Positions 26,682 to 36,368 of a stretch of DNA of 64,000 nt are shown here, piece after piece. The notes beneath the pieces are model-generated. The model ran no database searches. It saw only the letters and a program-made list of their open reading frames with translations, and was not told the origin of the DNA. The stretch is from JASGMR01 sp963664675 (GTDB lineage Bacteria > Thermotogota > Thermotogae > Petrotogales > Kosmotogaceae). Position numbers and translations under genes: made by a program. Location: the NCBI GenBank assembly GCA_963664675.2, contig CAXXLB010000014.1:310001-374000 (forward strand). Direction: 5' to 3'. How positions within the stretch are numbered: position 1 is the stretch's first letter; each line of letters starts with the position of its first letter.

Positions 26682-28021
26682 TCTATACCTATTTATCTTA
26701 TTCTTTAAGAGTTTTTTTTGTTATCTTTATTTTATTTTTATTGGTTAAAAACTGGAAGAAGAAGAATTATATTATTTATATATATATTTTTACAGTTCCT
26801 TTCGAAATATCTATAAAAGTATTAAATTTTACGATGTCAATATCAGATATTATTGGAATAATAATTATCATATTCTTTTTTATTGATATAATGATATCAG
26901 ATAGATATAAATTTGACAGCAATTTAATAATGGTTGTTATATTATATATATTTAGTGTTTTATTTTCTTTTTTATATACTACTATATCGAAAAATTTTTC
27001 AAGAAATGTAATTCAATCCTCAAAAATTATCATACAATTATTTACGATGATGTATTTTTATCAGGTTTTAATTGATGGAGGCAGAAAAATAATTTATAAA
27101 TCTGTAAGTATTTTGGAAAAAAGTATTTTTATAAATTCTTTTATTGCTATAATAATGTTTATTTTGTCTTTTATATTAAGAAATGATATTTTGCCTACTG
27201 CAAGAAATTTTTCGATTTTTTCGCCTTCAGGAATTTATCAGAGTATGCCATTAGTGGGGACCCCTTTTTTTAGAGCCCATTCTTTTGGAGAGCCAAAAAG
27301 TATTGCAGCATGGGCATCTCTTGGAATAATTATTTCTTTATTTAAATATAAAAATAGAAAAAACAATTTTATGCTTTTTATTTTTATCCTTGCTGTGTTA
27401 TTATCTTTTTCTAGAAGTGGTATCATAGAATCGTTATTAATTTTTATAACTTATATTCTATTCAATATCTTTATAGAAAAGAAAATAAAAATAAGTCAAA
27501 TTTTATTGATTGGACTTATTTTTATAATATTTTTTGTTTATATATTACAATCAAGCAATTATCAACAGGGAATAATAAATAAATTTAGTGAAATTAACAA
27601 TACTTCAGAATTATTAGAGGAATATGATTATGCTATATATATTAATTATAAAGAGAATCCTTCTTTTCCGGTTTTACCAAAAGGGATAGCATATACTCAA
27701 GAAATTGCAAGAAAATATTTGCCATCATATGCTTACTGGTCAATAGAATCTGATTTTACAGTTAGAAGAGGATTTATACTCATGCTCGTTGAATTTGGTT
27801 ATATTGGTACCTTCATTTTATTTTTTATTTCCTTTTTTAGTTTTATAAAATTATATAAAAAAAAGGAATATTCTTTTTTTCTCTTTTTCTTAACCTGGAG
27901 TATTTTTTATTTTGTAGAAGTATCACATTCTTTAATAGGAATACATAGATTGATTTTTATAATGTTTATTGCTTTGATAAGTATTATTAAGAAAGAAGAA
28001 AGGAGTCATATATTTGAGTAA
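26678..28021 (+). CDS. O-antigen polymerase/ligase-like membrane protein (Wzy type)
   Basis: About 447 residues, almost wholly hydrophobic, with roughly ten to twelve membrane segments and a larger outside loop near residues 295-350 (NNTSELLEEYDYA to YWSIESDFTVRRG). A short stretch LLSFSRSGIIESLL matches the Wzy/WaaL pattern. I chose ATG 26678, 5 bases after GGGAG, over the TTG at 26666; it overlaps the previous stop. It would polymerise repeat units on the periplasmic face. Wzy proteins are too diverse for a surer call. Confidence 0.8.
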   Translation: MIYTYLSYSLRVFFVIFILFLLVKNWKKKNYIIYIYIFTVPFEISIKVLNFTMSISDIIGIIIIIFFFIDIMISDRYKFDSNLIMVVILYIFSVLFSFLYTTISKNFSRNVIQSSKIIIQLFTMMYFYQVLIDGGRKIIYKSVSILEKSIFINSFIAIIMFILSFILRNDILPTARNFSIFSPSGIYQSMPLVGTPFFRAHSFGEPKSIAAWASLGIIISLFKYKNRKNNFMLFIFILAVLLSFSRSGIIESLLIFITYILFNIFIEKKIKISQILLIGLIFIIFFVYILQSSNYQQGIINKFSEINNTSELLEEYDYAIYINYKENPSFPVLPKGIAYTQEIARKYLPSYAYWSIESDFTVRRGFILMLVEFGYIGTFILFFISFFSFIKLYKKKEYSFFLFFLTWSIFYFVEVSHSLIGIHRLIFIMFIALISIIKKEERSHIFE

Positions 28022-28946
28022 AACAGATAATTTTATTATAATTCTAAACTGGAATGAGCCAGAAATGACTATAAAATGTTTAGAAAAGCTATTAATTTAT
28101 GAAAGTATTAACACCATTTTAATAGTTGATAATGGTTCTGAAGATAATAAAAGAAAGAAATTAAAGAGATTTTTGGATGATAATATGTTTATAGATTTAG
28201 AACAAAATAACAATGAAATATATAGAGAACGAAATAAGTATAAAAGACTTTATCTTTTACTAAAAGAGAATTATGGATATGCTGTTGGAAATAATAAAGC
28301 ATTAATAAAAATAAAAAATATGAATCCCCATAATGTGATAATTATGAATAATGACATCATATTAAATTCTAATATATCTAAGGGGCTTTTTGAAAAAATT
28401 GATAATGATAAAAACATAGCTTTTGTAGGACCAAAAGTAATATTACCGTCGGGAGATGATTCAAATCCTATTCTAAAAAAGGATAATTTCTATTATTTAT
28501 TTTTATTTAAGATATTTTATCCAATACTTATTCCATTTAAATGTTTTATTGAAAACATTGATTACAATTTTTCAAGGTATTTAAATAATAATGAGATGTT
28601 AAGTGGATGTATTTTTGCTGTTAATTTTGATAAATTTGAAATGATAAATTTTTTTGATAAAAATACTTTTTTAGGTTCTGAAGAACTAATTATAAATGAG
28701 AAAATCAAAAAATATAATTTGAAAAATTATTATTTATCAGAACAGAAAGTATTACATATTAATAGTCATTCAACAAGAAAAGTTAATAAAAAAAAGTTAA
28801 TGAATAATACATTTAATGCCAAAAAGTACTATTTAAAAACATATAAAAAAGAGAAAAATTTCACGATATTTTTATATTATATAGCAAATCAAATAATGAA
28901 TAATATATGGATACCAATAAAGAGGTTTATAAGAAAAAGGAGGTAA
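28014..28946 (+). CDS. Glycosyltransferase family 2
   Basis: TTG start overlapping the polymerase end by 8 bases. It begins FIIILNWNEPEMTIKCLEKL and ILIVDNGSEDN; NNDIIL is the metal-binding DxD-like site and LSGCIFAVNFDKFEMI follows. This is the GT-A fold of the rhamnosyltransferase-like GT2 group. dTDP-rhamnose genes follow directly, so rhamnose is a reasonable but unproven donor. 310 residues with a basic C-terminus (RFIRKRR). Confidence 0.87.
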   Translation: MSKTDNFIIILNWNEPEMTIKCLEKLLIYESINTILIVDNGSEDNKRKKLKRFLDDNMFIDLEQNNNEIYRERNKYKRLYLLLKENYGYAVGNNKALIKIKNMNPHNVIIMNNDIILNSNISKGLFEKIDNDKNIAFVGPKVILPSGDDSNPILKKDNFYYLFLFKIFYPILIPFKCFIENIDYNFSRYLNNNEMLSGCIFAVNFDKFEMINFFDKNTFLGSEELIINEKIKKYNLKNYYLSEQKVLHINSHSTRKVNKKKLMNNTFNAKKYYLKTYKKEKNFTIFLYYIANQIMNNIWIPIKRFIRKRR

Positions 28947-28950
28947 AGTA

Positions 28951-29832
28951 ATGAAGGGAATAATATTAGCTGGGGGAGCAGGAACGAGACTCTATCCTAT
29001 AACGAAGGCGATTTCAAAACAAATATTACCAGTTTACGATAAACCAATGATATATTATCCATTATCAACTCTCGCGTTGGCCGGAATTAGGGATATATTA
29101 ATTATTTCAACTCCAAGAGATATTAAAGTGTATGAAGAATTGTTGGAAGATGGGAAACAAATCGGTTTGAATATCTCTTATGCAGTTCAAGAAAAACCGA
29201 GAGGATTAGCAGACGCATTTATTGTAGGAGAAGAATTCATCGAAGATAAAAGGGTTTGTCTGGTGCTTGGAGATAATATCTTTTTTGGACAGGGATTTAC
29301 AGGAATTCTTGAAGAGGCGGCGTCTTTAAAAAATGGAGCTGTAATATTTGGTTATTATGTGAAAAATCCGAAAGAGTATGGTGTAGTAGAGTTTGATGAG
29401 ACTGGAAAGGTATTATCCATTGAAGAGAAGCCCGAACATCCCAAATCACATTATGCGGTGCCCGGACTTTATTTTTATGATAATAAAGTTGTAAAGATAG
29501 CTAAGAATCTTGAACCTTCTGCCAGAGGAGAGATTGAAATAACAGATATTAACAATGAATATCTCAAAAAGGGAGAACTGAGAGTCAAACTCTTTGGGAG
29601 AGGAATGGCATGGCTGGATACAGGAACGCATGAAGGGTTATTGGAGGCATCGAATTTTGTAGAAACAATACAAAAAAGGCAGGGTTTTTATATATCGTGT
29701 ATCGAAGAAATAGCTTACAGAAAGGGATATATAAATAAAGATGAATTATTGAAACTTGTGGAACCTCTTAAAAAAACAAATTATGGGAAATATCTATTAG
29801 ATATAATGAATAGCGAACAAGGAGTATTTTAA
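28951..29832 (+). CDS. rmlA: Glucose-1-phosphate thymidylyltransferase
   Basis: Signature GIILAGGAGTRLYPITKAISKQ, then YDKPMIYYPLSTLALAGI, LVLGDNIFFGQGF and WLDTGTHEGLLEAS. 293 residues, full length. It couples dTTP and glucose-1-phosphate to dTDP-glucose, the entry to both dTDP-rhamnose and dTDP-3-aminohexose synthesis here. AGGAGG lies before the ATG. The base composition is clearly less AT-rich than the genes before it. Confidence 0.96.
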   Translation: MKGIILAGGAGTRLYPITKAISKQILPVYDKPMIYYPLSTLALAGIRDILIISTPRDIKVYEELLEDGKQIGLNISYAVQEKPRGLADAFIVGEEFIEDKRVCLVLGDNIFFGQGFTGILEEAASLKNGAVIFGYYVKNPKEYGVVEFDETGKVLSIEEKPEHPKSHYAVPGLYFYDNKVVKIAKNLEPSARGEIEITDINNEYLKKGELRVKLFGRGMAWLDTGTHEGLLEASNFVETIQKRQGFYISCIEEIAYRKGYINKDELLKLVEPLKKTNYGKYLLDIMNSEQGVF

Positions 29833-30386
29833 TGTATAAATTCAAAAAACTAGAAACACCGATTGAAGGCTTATATATTATAGAGAACACCGTTTTTGAA
29901 GACGAACGGGGATTTTTCATGGAAACGTATAATAAAAGAGATTTTGAAAATATGGGGATAGATATAAACTTTGTCCAGGATAATCATTCGAGGTCGAAAA
30001 AGGGAACTTTAAGGGGGTTACATTTTCAAAAGAGATTTCCCCAGGCTAAATTGGTGAGAGTTATAAAGGGTGAAGTATACGATGTAGCGGTGGACCTGAG
30101 AAAGGATTCAAAAACGTTTGGGAAATGGTTCGGTGTACTGCTGAGTGAGAAAAACAGAAAACAGTTGTTTATACCAAAAGATTTTGCACACGGATTTATA
30201 ACGTTGAGTGAAGTAGCCGAGTTCATATACAAATGTTCTGATTATTATCATCCTGAAGATGAGAACGGAATAATATGGAACGACCCGGAAATAAATATAG
30301 ACTGGCCAATTGAAGGAATTGAGAAAATAATAATGTCAGAAAAAGATAGAAAATGGAATAAATTCAGCGAATGGCGGGAGAAATAG
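29832..30386 (+). CDS. rmlC: dTDP-4-dehydrorhamnose 3,5-epimerase
   Basis: Cupin of 184 residues: DERGFFMETYNKRDFE, FVQDNHSRSKKGTLRGLHFQ with the catalytic His, VIKGEVYDVAVDLRKDS, and FAHGFITLSEVAEFIYKCSD. The start overlaps the rmlA stop by one base, indicating a single transcript. Third step of dTDP-L-rhamnose synthesis. Confidence 0.96.
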   Translation: MYKFKKLETPIEGLYIIENTVFEDERGFFMETYNKRDFENMGIDINFVQDNHSRSKKGTLRGLHFQKRFPQAKLVRVIKGEVYDVAVDLRKDSKTFGKWFGVLLSEKNRKQLFIPKDFAHGFITLSEVAEFIYKCSDYYHPEDENGIIWNDPEINIDWPIEGIEKIIMSEKDRKWNKFSEWREK

Positions 30387-30443
30387 ATTGTTGGATTTAT
30401 AAGGTTCAGAACCTGTAAGTGAAATTACTTGGTGAGGTATATC

Positions 30444-31322
30444 ATGAAAGTTTTAATAACGGGAGCGAATGGACAGTTAGGGCAGGAATTTCAAAAACTG
30501 TTCGAAAAAGAAAAAATAGAATACATTCCAACCGATTACAGAGAATTGGATATAACAAAGATAAATGAAACAAGAGAGTTAACGAAGAAAAATAAATTTT
30601 CTCATATAATAAATTGCGCAGCTTACAACGAGGTAGACAAAGCTGAAAAGGATTGGAAAAAGGCATATCTGGTCAATGGGATAGGGGTAAGAAATTTAGC
30701 CGTTGTGGCAAATGAAACAGGAGCCGAAATAGTTCATTATTCAACGGATTATGTTTTCGACGGTAAAAAGGGAAGAGCGTATACGATATATGATGAACCC
30801 AATCCGATCGACAAATATGGAGAGAGCAAACACCTGGGAGAGAAAAATATAGTACTGGCGGATAAATATTACTTGTTGAGAGTGAGCTGGGTGTTCGGAA
30901 AGGGTAATATGAACTTTGCAAAAAAAGTCATAGGATGGAGCAAAAAGACGGATCATATAAGAATAGCGGATGATGAAATATCATCGCCGACTTATGCGGT
31001 TGATTTGGCGAAAGCCACCCTGAAAATATTAAAACAGAAAGTATACGGTCTTTATCATATTTCAAATACGAGCTGTTCGAGATATGACTGGGGAAAGTAT
31101 ATATTGGAGAAAATAAACTGGAAAGGGAAACTGGAAAGGGCGAAGGCCGCAGAATTCAATCTTCCTGCGAAGAGGCCGGGATATTCCATACTTGACAACT
31201 TCGGACTAAAAGAAGTAATAGGATACGATTTACCATCATGGCAGGAAGCCACGGATAGATTTTTAAAGCAGCTTATAGTAGATGGAGAGCTGAAAATGGG
31301 AAAAAATGAATTTAATGATTAG
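30444..31322 (+). CDS. rmlD: dTDP-4-dehydrorhamnose reductase
   Basis: SDR: VLITGANGQLGQEFQKLF (Gly-x2-Gly-x2-Gly), HYSTDYVFDGKKG, YGESKHLGEKN (Tyr-x3-Lys) and LRVSWVFGKG. About 292 residues. The ATG at 30444 follows GTGAGG and matches the family start better than the GTG at 30429. Last step of dTDP-L-rhamnose synthesis. Order in this operon is A-C-D-B. Confidence 0.95.
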   Translation: MKVLITGANGQLGQEFQKLFEKEKIEYIPTDYRELDITKINETRELTKKNKFSHIINCAAYNEVDKAEKDWKKAYLVNGIGVRNLAVVANETGAEIVHYSTDYVFDGKKGRAYTIYDEPNPIDKYGESKHLGEKNIVLADKYYLLRVSWVFGKGNMNFAKKVIGWSKKTDHIRIADDEISSPTYAVDLAKATLKILKQKVYGLYHISNTSCSRYDWGKYILEKINWKGKLERAKAAEFNLPAKRPGYSILDNFGLKEVIGYDLPSWQEATDRFLKQLIVDGELKMGKNEFND

Positions 31323-31396
31323 AGAATCAAAAGGCAAATAATTCTTTGCCATATTACTATTTACTATACGCAATAGGGCCGAATCAGGAGGATTTC

Positions 31397-32509
31397 ATGA
31401 TATTACTGGTAACTGGAGTGGCGGGATTCATAGGAAGCAATTTCGTACAGTATTATTTGAACAAATATAAAGACAGAAGAATCATTGGATTGGATAAGTT
31501 AACCTATGCAGGAAATCTGGAAAATTTAAAACCGGTTTTAAAAACCAACACTGTTAAAGAAAAAATTGGAAAAAATCCTGAAGATTCTTTTATATTTATC
31601 AAAGGAGATATCTGTGATTCAGAATTGGTGAATGAAATATTTGAAAAGTATGAGATAAATGGAGTAATTAATTTTGCAGCGGAGAGCCATGTGGACAGAT
31701 CGATACATGATCCGCAGATTTTTCTGAAAACCAATATTCTGGGAACTCAGGTATTATTGGATGCGGCAAAGAAACACTGGAATAAGGGTAATAGAAAATG
31801 GCAAAAAGAGAATGATGATAGAGATTGTAAGTTCATTCAAATATCGACCGATGAAGTGTATGGAACACTTGGGAAAGAGGGATATTTCACCGAAAAAACT
31901 CCTCTCGATCCGCATAGCCCATATTCCGCCTCGAAGGCATCTGCAGATATGATAGCAAAATCCTACTATGATACCTTTGGATTACCTGTGAACATAACGA
32001 GATGTTCGAACAATTATGGACCATATCAGTTTCCGGAAAAGCTGATACCACTGATGATAAATAACGCGCTCAATCATAAGGAACTGCCGGTGTACGGAGA
32101 CGGAAAACAGATAAGGGACTGGCTGTATGTGGAAGATCACTGCAGAGCGATCGATGAGGTGTTTGAAAGAGGAACAACGGGAGAAATATATAATATAGGC
32201 GGGCACAACGAAAGAGAGAACATATTTATAGTAAAAAAAATACTGGAAATTTTAAGGGAAAAAACAGGTGATGAGAAGACAAACGAAAATCTCATAGAAC
32301 ATGTGAAAGACAGATTGGGACATGACAGAAGATACGGAATAGACCCGGCTAAGATAAAGGGTGAACTGGGATGGGAACCTGCAGTTATGTTTGAAGAAGG
32401 AATAGAGAAAACGATTAACTGGTATTTGAATAATAAAGCATGGATTGAAAAAGTTATATCAGGTGAGTATATGAGATTCTATATGGAAAATTATGGAAGC
32501 GTAAGATGA
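31397..32509 (+). CDS. rmlB: dTDP-glucose 4,6-dehydratase
   Basis: LLVTGVAGFIGSNFVQYY, then AAESHVDRSIHDPQIF, STDEVYGTLGKEGYF, YSASKASADMIAKSY (Tyr-x3-Lys) and TRCSNNYGPYQFPEKLIPL. 370 residues; AGGAGG precedes the ATG at 31397, and an upstream in-frame start at 31346 has no such site. It makes dTDP-4-keto-6-deoxyglucose, the branch point between rhamnose and the FdtA/FdtB amino sugar. Confidence 0.96.
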   Translation: MILLVTGVAGFIGSNFVQYYLNKYKDRRIIGLDKLTYAGNLENLKPVLKTNTVKEKIGKNPEDSFIFIKGDICDSELVNEIFEKYEINGVINFAAESHVDRSIHDPQIFLKTNILGTQVLLDAAKKHWNKGNRKWQKENDDRDCKFIQISTDEVYGTLGKEGYFTEKTPLDPHSPYSASKASADMIAKSYYDTFGLPVNITRCSNNYGPYQFPEKLIPLMINNALNHKELPVYGDGKQIRDWLYVEDHCRAIDEVFERGTTGEIYNIGGHNERENIFIVKKILEILREKTGDEKTNENLIEHVKDRLGHDRRYGIDPAKIKGELGWEPAVMFEEGIEKTINWYLNNKAWIEKVISGEYMRFYMENYGSVR

Positions 32510-33153
32510 TTTTTTCCAGCATTATATCTATAATTAAAAGAAAGATTTCTTTATATTATTTTGTAAAAAAATGGAGAAAAATAAATGAACATAACAATAC
32601 TTTTCCAGTTAATAAGTTTTCTATTGAATCAGTCATAGTTGGGAAATATAGTTATGGCCCATTGAATGTTTTTTGTTGGGGTGCTGAAAATGAAAAATTA
32701 ATTATTGGAAATTACGTTTCTATAGCTTCTAGTGTTAAATTTTTATTAGGGGGCAATCATAATATAAATACATTTTCTACATATCCATTTAAAGTAAAAT
32801 TTCTTGGAAAAGAAAATGAAGCTTGGTCAAAGGGACCTATAGTAGTTGAAGATGATGTATGGATAGGAATGAATTCACTAATTTTATCTGGAGTAAAAAT
32901 TGGTCAAGGCTCAATCATCGGTGCTGGGTCAGTAGTTGCAAAAAATATTCCTCCTTATTCTATAGCTGTTGGGAATCCTTGTAAAGTAATTCGCAAAAGA
33001 TTTGATTGCGCAATAATTAACGAATTGCTTAAAATAAATTTTGATAATATTTCGGAAAAATTTTTTAAAGATAATAGAAGCATTTTAAGTGAAAAATTAG
33101 ATGAAAAAATGATTAATCAGCTAATTAATGAAATAAAAAAACTTGAAAAATAA
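32506..33153 (+). CDS. CatB-type left-handed beta-helix acetyltransferase
   Basis: 215 residues with hexapeptide repeats: IIGNYVSIASSVKFLLGGNH, then VEDDVWIGMNSLILSGVKIG, GSIIGAGSVVAKNIPPYS and AVGNPCKVIRKRF. This is the xenobiotic/CatB acyltransferase group. It overlaps rmlB by 4 bases and lies before fdtB/fdtA, so it may acetylate the 3-amino sugar or a hydroxyl of the glycan. A sharp drop in G+C begins here. Confidence 0.87.
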   Translation: MIFSSIISIIKRKISLYYFVKKWRKINEHNNTFPVNKFSIESVIVGKYSYGPLNVFCWGAENEKLIIGNYVSIASSVKFLLGGNHNINTFSTYPFKVKFLGKENEAWSKGPIVVEDDVWIGMNSLILSGVKIGQGSIIGAGSVVAKNIPPYSIAVGNPCKVIRKRFDCAIINELLKINFDNISEKFFKDNRSILSEKLDEKMINQLINEIKKLEK

Positions 33154-33188
33154 TATGGTTGTGTTTATTATATAAGGAGCTTAGAAAA

Positions 33189-34169
33189 TTGAGATTTAGT
33201 ATAATTATTTCTACTTTTAATAGTGATTACAAAAAAATCATTTTAACTATAAAATCTATAATTTTTCAAGATTTTAAAAATTATGAAATTATTATTACTG
33301 ATGATGGTTCTATTCAAAATCATTTTAATGAACTTGAGAACTTTTTTAAAAAAACTGGTTTTTCAAAATATTTGTTGATAAAAAATGAAAGGAATCAAGG
33401 AACAGTAAAAAATATTATTGGAGCTCTTGAAAAAGCAAAAGGTAAATATTTTAAGGGATTAGGTCCTGGAGACTTACTTTTTAATTCTAAGACGTTAAAT
33501 ACAATAAATGATTATCTAGAATGTAGTAATTATAATATTGCTTTTGGAAATATGAAATCTTATTATTTTAACAAAAAAAACCTCATTAATTTTCCGGATT
33601 TTTCACCACCAAACTTGAAAAAGGAATATGTTAAACCTAATCAAAATATAAATAAAAAAATTAAAAATTTGATTGTATTCAATGATTGGATTTCAGGAGT
33701 AACTTTATTTTCGAGAACTGAATACATATTAAATTATTTTTTGAAATTAAGTAAAAAAACAAATGTAAAATATTGTGAAGATTTATCCGTTGCTCTTATT
33801 TTATTAGAGGGAGGGGAGATTGGATATTTAAATAAAAATATTGTATGGTATGAATACGGAGCAGGAGTTTCTACTGATAAAAAAAATAAAAGTAAAATAT
33901 TATTAGAACAAGATCACATAAATTTTAAGAAATATCTTTTCAGCACTTATAAAAATAATAAATATATACAAAAAATAATTAATAGAGAAAAAAAAATAAA
34001 ACAAAATACGAAAAAATGGAGAAAAATTGTTGAAATGTTTTTTTATGAACCGGATATAATATTATATAGAATTAATAAAATAACAAATAAATTTAAAAAA
34101 GTTAACAAAGATGAAGAAAAAGGTTTTTTAAATTATAGTTCTTTTTATAATGAGGAAGGAATAAAATGA
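33189..34169 (+). CDS. Glycosyltransferase family 2
   Basis: GT-A fold start FSIIISTFNSDYKKIILTI, TDDGSIQ at the nucleotide-binding strand, and GKYFKGLGPGDLLF, the DxD region here Gly-Asp. About 326 residues. AAGGAG at 33173-33178 favours the TTG at 33189; an in-frame GTG at 33159 lacks a site. The C-terminal 60 residues are Lys-rich and helical. Extremely AT-rich. It overlaps the aminotransferase start by 4 bases. Confidence 0.82.
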   Translation: MRFSIIISTFNSDYKKIILTIKSIIFQDFKNYEIIITDDGSIQNHFNELENFFKKTGFSKYLLIKNERNQGTVKNIIGALEKAKGKYFKGLGPGDLLFNSKTLNTINDYLECSNYNIAFGNMKSYYFNKKNLINFPDFSPPNLKKEYVKPNQNINKKIKNLIVFNDWISGVTLFSRTEYILNYFLKLSKKTNVKYCEDLSVALILLEGGEIGYLNKNIVWYEYGAGVSTDKKNKSKILLEQDHINFKKYLFSTYKNNKYIQKIINREKKIKQNTKKWRKIVEMFFYEPDIILYRINKITNKFKKVNKDEEKGFLNYSSFYNEEGIK

Positions 34170-35263
34170 AAATACCATTTAATATTTTGAGTCCCCAATA
34201 TCTAATGTATAAAAATGAATATGATGAAGCAGCATTGAGAGCCCTGAATTCGGGCTGGTATATTCTTGGAAAGGAAGTAACGGAATTTGAAAAGGAATTT
34301 TCAAATTTTGTCGGTTCGAAATATTGCGTTAGTTTGAATTCGGGACTGGATGCTCTTATTCTGGCCATCAGAGCACTGGAAATAGGAAAGGGTGGCGAAG
34401 TTATCGCCCCGGCAAATACTTATATCGCATCTATTCTGGGAATTACGGAAAATGGAGCTACACCAATATTTGTTGAACCGGACGAATTTTATAATATAGA
34501 TCCTAAAAAAATTGAAGAGAAGATAACAGGAAAAACAAAAGCGATTATGGTGGTTCATCTTTATGGTCAGTCGGCAAATATGGAACCAATTGTCAAAATA
34601 TCAGGGAAATATAATATTCCGATCGTGGAGGATTGCGCTCAGGCTCATGGAGCAACATATAATTATAAAAATATTGGAACGTTTGGGGAGATAAATTGTT
34701 TCAGTTTTTATCCCACGAAAAATCTGGGTGCTTTTGGTGATGGGGGAGCGGTAGTGACGAACAATCCCGATCTGGAAGATAAGGTCAGAATGCTGAGAAA
34801 TTACGGCAGTAAGAAGAAGTATTATAATGAAATCGAAGGGGTGAATTCAAGACTGGACGAACTTCAGGCCGCTTTACTCAAAGTGAAATTGAAACATATA
34901 AGGGAGCTTGAAAAGGAAAGGGCCGATATATGTAATATGTATCTTGAAGGAATTAATAATGAATTTGTTCTGTTGCCGAAGGTTCAGATAAAAGCAAAAC
35001 ATGTCTGGCACCAGTTCGTTATCAGATGTGAAGAGAGAGAAAAGTTGATTGATTATCTTTTAGAAAATGGGATAAAAACAATGATTCATTATCCAATTCC
35101 ACCACATTTATCAAAAGCGTATGAAAGACTTGGATATAAAAAGGGCGATTTCCCGATAACGGAAAAGTATGCGGAAACAGTTTTGAGTCTGCCATTATAC
35201 AATGGAATGGAGAAGGAAAAAGTGGAATATGTGATAGATAAAATCAACAAATTTGAGGAATGA
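34166..35263 (+). CDS. DegT/DnrJ/EryC1/StrS sugar aminotransferase (FdtB/QdtB-like)
   Basis: 365 residues. ALNSGWYILGKEVTEFEKEF, VSLNSGLDALILAIRAL, VEDCAQAHGATY and SFYPTKNLGAFGDGG with the PLP-binding Lys. With the neighbouring 3,4-ketoisomerase it would aminate dTDP-3-keto-6-deoxyhexose at C-3, giving dTDP-Fuc3N or dTDP-Qui3N. The first ~225 bases recur, degraded, at 35681-35905. Confidence 0.92.
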   Translation: MKIPFNILSPQYLMYKNEYDEAALRALNSGWYILGKEVTEFEKEFSNFVGSKYCVSLNSGLDALILAIRALEIGKGGEVIAPANTYIASILGITENGATPIFVEPDEFYNIDPKKIEEKITGKTKAIMVVHLYGQSANMEPIVKISGKYNIPIVEDCAQAHGATYNYKNIGTFGEINCFSFYPTKNLGAFGDGGAVVTNNPDLEDKVRMLRNYGSKKKYYNEIEGVNSRLDELQAALLKVKLKHIRELEKERADICNMYLEGINNEFVLLPKVQIKAKHVWHQFVIRCEEREKLIDYLLENGIKTMIHYPIPPHLSKAYERLGYKKGDFPITEKYAETVLSLPLYNGMEKEKVEYVIDKINKFEE

Positions 35264-35697
35264 AAATGGATAATATATATGAAATAAATTTTAGAAAAAT
35301 AGGCAATAAAGAAATTGGACATCTGGTTCCTTTAGAGCAGTATAGAGAAATACCCTTTGAAATCAAAAGAATATATTATACATATGGAGTACCCGAAAGT
35401 GTGAAAAGAGGATTCCACGCACATAAAGAATTAGAACAGGTTCTTATATGTTTAAATGGAGAAATTAAAGTAAAATGTTTTGATGGAAAAGAAGAAAGAA
35501 TTTTTAAATTAAATAACCCTTCTAAAGGATTATATATTAGTTCGATGATATGGAGAGAAGTTTTTGATTATAAAAGGAATGCTGTTTTGATAGTTTTGGC
35601 TTCGGAATATTATAATGAAAAGGATTACATCAGAGATTATGATAAATTTTTGAAGCTAGTGAAGAAAGATTATTGGGAAAATGAAAATACCATTTAA
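35260..35697 (+). CDS. dTDP-4-keto-6-deoxyglucose 3,4-ketoisomerase (FdtA/QdtA-like cupin)
   Basis: 145 residues: GHLVPLEQYREIPFEIKRIY, then GFHAHKELEQVLICLNG with the cupin His residues, GLYISSMIWREVFDY and LASEYYNEKDYIRDYDKFL. It moves the keto group from C-4 to C-3 so that the aminotransferase can act. FdtA and QdtA differ in C-4 stereochemistry, which I cannot decide. Its start overlaps the aminotransferase stop, and its last codons are shared with the degraded aminotransferase copy. Confidence 0.92.
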   Translation: MKMDNIYEINFRKIGNKEIGHLVPLEQYREIPFEIKRIYYTYGVPESVKRGFHAHKELEQVLICLNGEIKVKCFDGKEERIFKLNNPSKGLYISSMIWREVFDYKRNAVLIVLASEYYNEKDYIRDYDKFLKLVKKDYWENENTI

Positions 35698-35905
35698 TAT
35701 TTTGAGACCTCAATATTTAATATATAAATATGAATATAATGAGGCAGCATTGAGAGTCATGAATTCGGTTGGTATATTCTTGGAAAGGAAGTAATAGAAT
35801 TCGAAAAAGAATTTTTAAAATTTGTTGGTCGAAATATTGCGTTAGTTTAAATTCGGGACTGGATGCTCTTATTCTGGCTATCAGAGCACTAGAAATAGGA
35901 AAATT
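35681..35905 (+). pseudogene. Degraded 5' fragment of the DegT aminotransferase gene
   Basis: Starts ATGAAAATACCATTTAATAT, the same as the intact gene at 34166, and follows it to about its base 228. It carries single-base losses near 35767 (GGGCTGG to GGTTGG) and 35835, and an in-frame stop (AGTTTAAATTCG where the intact copy has AGTTTGAATTCG). Alignment ends at AAATAGGAAA. It is the remnant of a second aminotransferase gene or a partial duplication. Confidence 0.85.
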
Positions 35906-35931
35906 GGAAAATAGTATTGATTTTGAGTTAA

Positions 35932-36368
35932 ATTTTAACTGAGCATGAATTACAAAATAAAGCAAAAAGAATAGCAGATGCACTTAAATTAGCAAAAAGC
36001 TTTGCTAAAAATGATAAATTATTGGTTTTATTAGGCGACAATATATTTGAGAACAGTATTGAAAGCTTCACAAAAAATTATGAAAAGGAACAAAGAAATA
36101 AAGATCCCAGAGTTTTATTAGTGGAAGTAAATGTTCCTCAAAGATTTGGAATAGCCGCACTAGATGAAAAAAGGTTATTGAAATTCAAAAAAAACCACAA
36201 AGGCCGAAAAGCAACTACGTTGTTGTGGGAGCATATATTTATGACGAAAAGATTTTAGATGTTATTAGAGATATAAGATTTTTTGCAAGGGGAGAATATG
36301 AGATGATCAGTGTAAATAACAAATATATTCAAAACTTCGAAAAAACAGAAATTGTAAAATCCAAATGA
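35932..36368 (+). pseudogene. Truncated, frameshifted sugar nucleotidyltransferase (RmlA-like)
   Basis: Joined across a one-base excess near 36173, the translation reads KLLVLLGDNIFENSIESF, then PQRFGIAALDE, and in the next frame IEIQKKPQRPKSNYVVVGAY and IYDEKILDVIRD. That is the middle and end of a nucleotidyltransferase whose N-terminal GGxGTR site is missing. The last codons overlap the flippase ATG at 36365. The intact rmlA is at 28951. With the adjacent aminotransferase fragment it marks the scar of an earlier sugar-pathway cassette. Confidence 0.82.
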
